Part shown: positions 61,806-64,000 of the stretch, in pieces
Layout of the letters: each line of letters opens with the position of its first letter
Numbering within the stretch: position 1 is the stretch's first letter
Assembly: GCF_014638915.1 (NCBI RefSeq)
Contig: NZ_BMFQ01000001.1
Span: 558,001-622,000 of the forward strand
DNA: 64,000 nt
Source of the DNA: Xanthomarina arctica
GTDB lineage: Bacteria > Bacteroidota > Bacteroidia > Flavobacteriales > Flavobacteriaceae
Direction of reading: 5' to 3'
Program-made: the position numbers and the translations under genes
The notes under the pieces: generated by a model
Told to the model about the DNA's origin: nothing
Databases searched by the model: none
What the model saw: only the letters and a program-made list of their open reading frames with translations

Positions 61806-62819
61806 TTAAAAATTAGGGTCTACATGTTCTTTTATAAGTTTACGAAGACTTTCTACAGTTTCCCACTCTTCATTATCTCCGGAGTTATAACTAAAGCCAT
61901 AAGGTGCTTTTTTAGCGCTAAATGTACTTATAAACTCGTCTAAACTCCATTTATGTGTTGGAGGTAGAATGGTATAATACTTCCCAAGATCATAGGTGTA
62001 AAAAGAATCTGATGATGTTATCATTTCTTCATGAACTTTCTCTCCTGGTCTAATGCCTACAACTGGTTTTTCACAATCTGGACCAATAGCATTTGCTACA
62101 TCCATTATTTTGTATGAAGGTATTTTAGGAACAAACAATTCTCCTCCCCAAGCATGTTCTAAGGCATGCATAACCATATCTACACCACCTTGAAGCGAGA
62201 TATTAAAACGTGTCATATTTGGGTCTGTGATTGGTAAAATATTCTCGATTTTCTTTTTATTTATAAAAAAAGGAATAACTGAACCATTAGATCCCATGAC
62301 ATTTCCATAACGTACTACTGAAAAACGAATGGGATTTTCTCCCTTTATATTATTTGCAGCAATAAACAATTTATCTGACGTTAATTTAGTTGCTCCATAC
62401 AAATTTATTGGTGCACAAGCTTTATCTGTTGAAAGTGCTACAACGCGTTGCACTTTAGTTTTAAAACAGGCATCTACAACATTCTCAGCACCACCAATAT
62501 TGGTTTTGATACATTCATCCGGATTATACTCGGCAATATGAACATGCTTCATGGCAGCAGCATGAATTACATAATCTACACCTTGGAATGCTCTAATTAA
62601 ACGCTCTCGGTCTCTTACATCTCCTATAAAATAGCGAATTTGAGGATATTTTTCAACGGGATATTCTTGAGCCATTTGAAACTGTTTCTGTTCGTCTCTA
62701 GAATAAATAATCAATCTTCTAACCTCTGGATAATTATTTAATATATGTGAAGTTAAAGCCTTTCCTAATGAGCCCGTTCCTCCTGTAATTAATATAGATT
62801 TTCCTTTTAAATATAACAT
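61806..62819 (-). CDS. pseB: UDP-N-acetylglucosamine 4,6-dehydratase (inverting)
   Basis: A 337-residue SDR dehydratase/C5 epimerase, the first step of pseudaminic acid synthesis from UDP-GlcNAc. The NADP loop is ITGGTGSLGKALT. The active-site block LSTDKACAPINLYGATK contains the conserved Lys/Asp and Tyr-x3-Lys residues typical of PseB rather than FlaA1-like retaining enzymes. It is the first gene of the minus-strand locus. The 76-base gap upstream shows no exact -7 motif. Confidence 0.95.
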   Translation of the reverse strand: MLYLKGKSILITGGTGSLGKALTSHILNNYPEVRRLIIYSRDEQKQFQMAQEYPVEKYPQIRYFIGDVRDRERLIRAFQGVDYVIHAAAMKHVHIAEYNPDECIKTNIGGAENVVDACFKTKVQRVVALSTDKACAPINLYGATKLTSDKLFIAANNIKGENPIRFSVVRYGNVMGSNGSVIPFFINKKKIENILPITDPNMTRFNISLQGGVDMVMHALEHAWGGELFVPKIPSYKIMDVANAIGPDCEKPVVGIRPGEKVHEEMITSSDSFYTYDLGKYYTILPPTHKWSLDEFISTFSAKKAPYGFSYNSGDNEEWETVESLRKLIKEHVDPNF

Positions 62820-62895
62820 ATTCTCTTCTTGAATTTATTTGTAATAAAATTTAAAAAAACAGAATAAGATTAAAATATCTGCTTAGTTTATTTTG

Positions 62896-63462
62896 TTATA
62901 CATCCTCTTGCAAAATAATAACACAACGATCATTTCCAACAATATAAGGATCGTATTTTTCTCCACTTGCGTCCGTAAATTTTTTTAATTTAAATGTTGT
63001 TGAATCTTGAAGTATTTCAATTCCTTCATTAAAATTAAAATACTTGTAAAGTTCACTTGCTTTGATTTTATAACTAGAATTAGAATATTTCAAATCACAT
63101 TCAGTAATCATAATATTCTCTTGACTAGGGTTACTACCAAAATCTAACCTAATGTTATATGGGTAATCTGATTCTGGCAATTCAAATTTAATTTCTTGTA
63201 TTTCATCACTTGGATATACCTTAGTATGTATCAATTGATCAACACCAAATTTTTCACCTTCAAATTGCGTATAGAATAAAGAAAAAACGTCTTCTTCCTT
63301 AACTAAGGCATTTAATGTTAAAGAAAAAACTTTTTTTAATTCCGGCTTCTCGATTACATCTTCTTCAATTGATTCTACTGGTTTTTTATCTGTTTTCTGA
63401 TTACATGCCGTATTTAAAAATATAAAACAGCAAAACAATAAACTCATATTTATTCTTATCAT
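62896..63462 (-). CDS. Putative lipoprotein of unknown function
   Basis: A 188-residue protein with a signal peptide and a Cys at the end of FLNTACNQ. A start at codon 6 (63447) is equally possible. The mature region is Lys/Glu-rich, then contains beta-type segments (FELPESDYPYNIRLDFGS). No family is recognised. It sits alone between cysN and pseB on the same strand and may be part of the polysaccharide unit or independent. Confidence 0.65.
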   Translation of the reverse strand: MIRINMSLLFCCFIFLNTACNQKTDKKPVESIEEDVIEKPELKKVFSLTLNALVKEEDVFSLFYTQFEGEKFGVDQLIHTKVYPSDEIQEIKFELPESDYPYNIRLDFGSNPSQENIMITECDLKYSNSSYKIKASELYKYFNFNEGIEILQDSTTFKLKKFTDASGEKYDPYIVGNDRCVIILQEDV

Positions 63463-63642
63463 GTCATTTTAGTTTTTATTGTCCATTTAGTAAAATTTGA
63501 TATAATAATAAACTCTTTAATACCAATATTTTTTTATTTTGACTTGGCTACATTTTTGGTTCTCTTTTTATCTCTTGTAAAGATAAAAAAAACTAAGAGA
63601 GCTGATAGCGTTCACTTTAGTAATCCAATAAACTTCTACCCA

Positions 63643-64000
63643 TTAAACAATCATACCAGCAGCAACTGTTTCGTTGGTAGCATCATCTACAAGAATGATA
63701 CTTCCAGTGGCTCTATTTTCTCTATAAGAATCGATCATTAAAGGTTTGGTGGTTCTAATTTTTACTTTAGAAATATCGTTCATATTAATTTCGAGATCTG
63801 TGGTAATACGCTCTAAGGTATTAATATTGAATTTATATACAATCTCCTTAATTATAGCCTTTTGTTCGTTAGACGTATGCTTAATAGTATATTTCGTTCT
63901 AGGATTAGCCGACTTATTATTCAACCAACACAACATAACTTCAATATCTTGAACTGCTTCCGGTTTGTTGTTAGTGCGCACAATCATATCACCTCTACTA
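63643..64000 (-). CDS. cysN: Sulfate adenylyltransferase large subunit (GTPase), C-terminal part
   Basis: The last ~118 residues of CysN, which together with CysD makes APS from sulfate and ATP. The frame runs to the window end and reads SRGDMIVRTNN before the first in-window ATG, so the start is outside. QDIEVMLCWLNNK, MNDISKVKIRTTKPLMIDSY and VDDATNETVAAGMIV are typical of the CysN C-terminus. It serves sulfate assimilation and PAPS supply. Location beside a surface-glycan locus would suit sulfation of polysaccharide, but that is speculative. Confidence 0.85.
   Translation of the reverse strand, partial: SRGDMIVRTNNKPEAVQDIEVMLCWLNNKSANPRTKYTIKHTSNEQKAIIKEIVYKFNINTLERITTDLEINMNDISKVKIRTTKPLMIDSYRENRATGSIILVDDATNETVAAGMIV

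Overview
The window is AT-rich, and its gene content points to a marine-type member of the Flavobacteriaceae (Bacteroidota). The main evidence is the gliding and type IX secretion components GldH and SprE, a RicT/PSP1 protein, families that I know mainly from Flavobacteriia (DUF4254, DUF4292, DUF5687, an HU-like/SPOR protein), an ATP synthase operon without atpD and atpC, and several Bacteroidota-type -7 promoter elements (TAnnTTTG). I recognised no tRNA, rRNA, CRISPR array or intact insertion sequence. Everything here was read by eye; no similarity search was run.

Positions 1-5000 hold cell-envelope and housekeeping genes on the minus strand: a truncated class A PBP, gldH, ricT, a radical SAM protein and trhO. 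recA (5285-6292) stands alone between two 37-bp inverted-repeat arms that differ at one base. Downstream is a lipoprotein / ECF sigma factor / anti-sigma-like beta-barrel triad (6384-9091). Positions 9183-14169 carry plsC, trpS, dprA, an HU-like/SPOR protein and an acyl-CoA thioesterase, separated by gaps rich in short repeats.

Positions 14230-22617 are mostly a minus-strand run: a flippase, dut, a GIY-YIG protein, a nucleotidyltransferase, a TPR protein, a DUF4292 lipoprotein and an EnvC-like protein. A palindromic element of the form ATTCCTGC-tTTC-GCAGGAAT sits at several gene junctions, and two opposed copies bracket the GIY-YIG gene. Positions 22744-31969 carry the ATP synthase genes (atpB-E-F-H-A-G, with AtpZ-like and membrane accessory genes), a bactofilin and sprE. 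A four-helix-bundle gene flanked by 29-bp inverted repeats is inserted between atpA and atpG.

Positions 32150-40691 hold a DUF5687 ABC exporter, a ferredoxin-reductase-like oxidoreductase, a GT9 glycosyltransferase, DUF4254, upp and purD. From 40724 to 62819 lies a large surface-polysaccharide locus. It contains a CapK/PaaK-like ligase and a GT4 enzyme on the plus strand. On the minus strand it contains a complete-looking set of sugar genes (pseB, pseC, pseF, pseG, a formyltransferase, pseI), a flippase, three polymerase/ligase-like membrane proteins, two further glycosyltransferases, a KpsS-like protein, a 2OG-Fe(II) oxygenase, ugd, a UDP-glucuronate decarboxylase and an initiating phosphoglycosyltransferase. 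The C-terminal part of cysN closes the window.

The most interesting inference is that the pseudaminic acid pathway has no pseH-type acetyltransferase in the cluster. Instead it has a two-domain N10-formyl-THF-type formyltransferase with an intact N-H-D triad, between pseG and pseI. This predicts a 7-N-formyl pseudaminic acid on the cell surface. Other structural oddities are the inverted repeat around recA, the 455-bp insertion inside the atp operon, and a possible small transcript with its own terminator upstream of recA.
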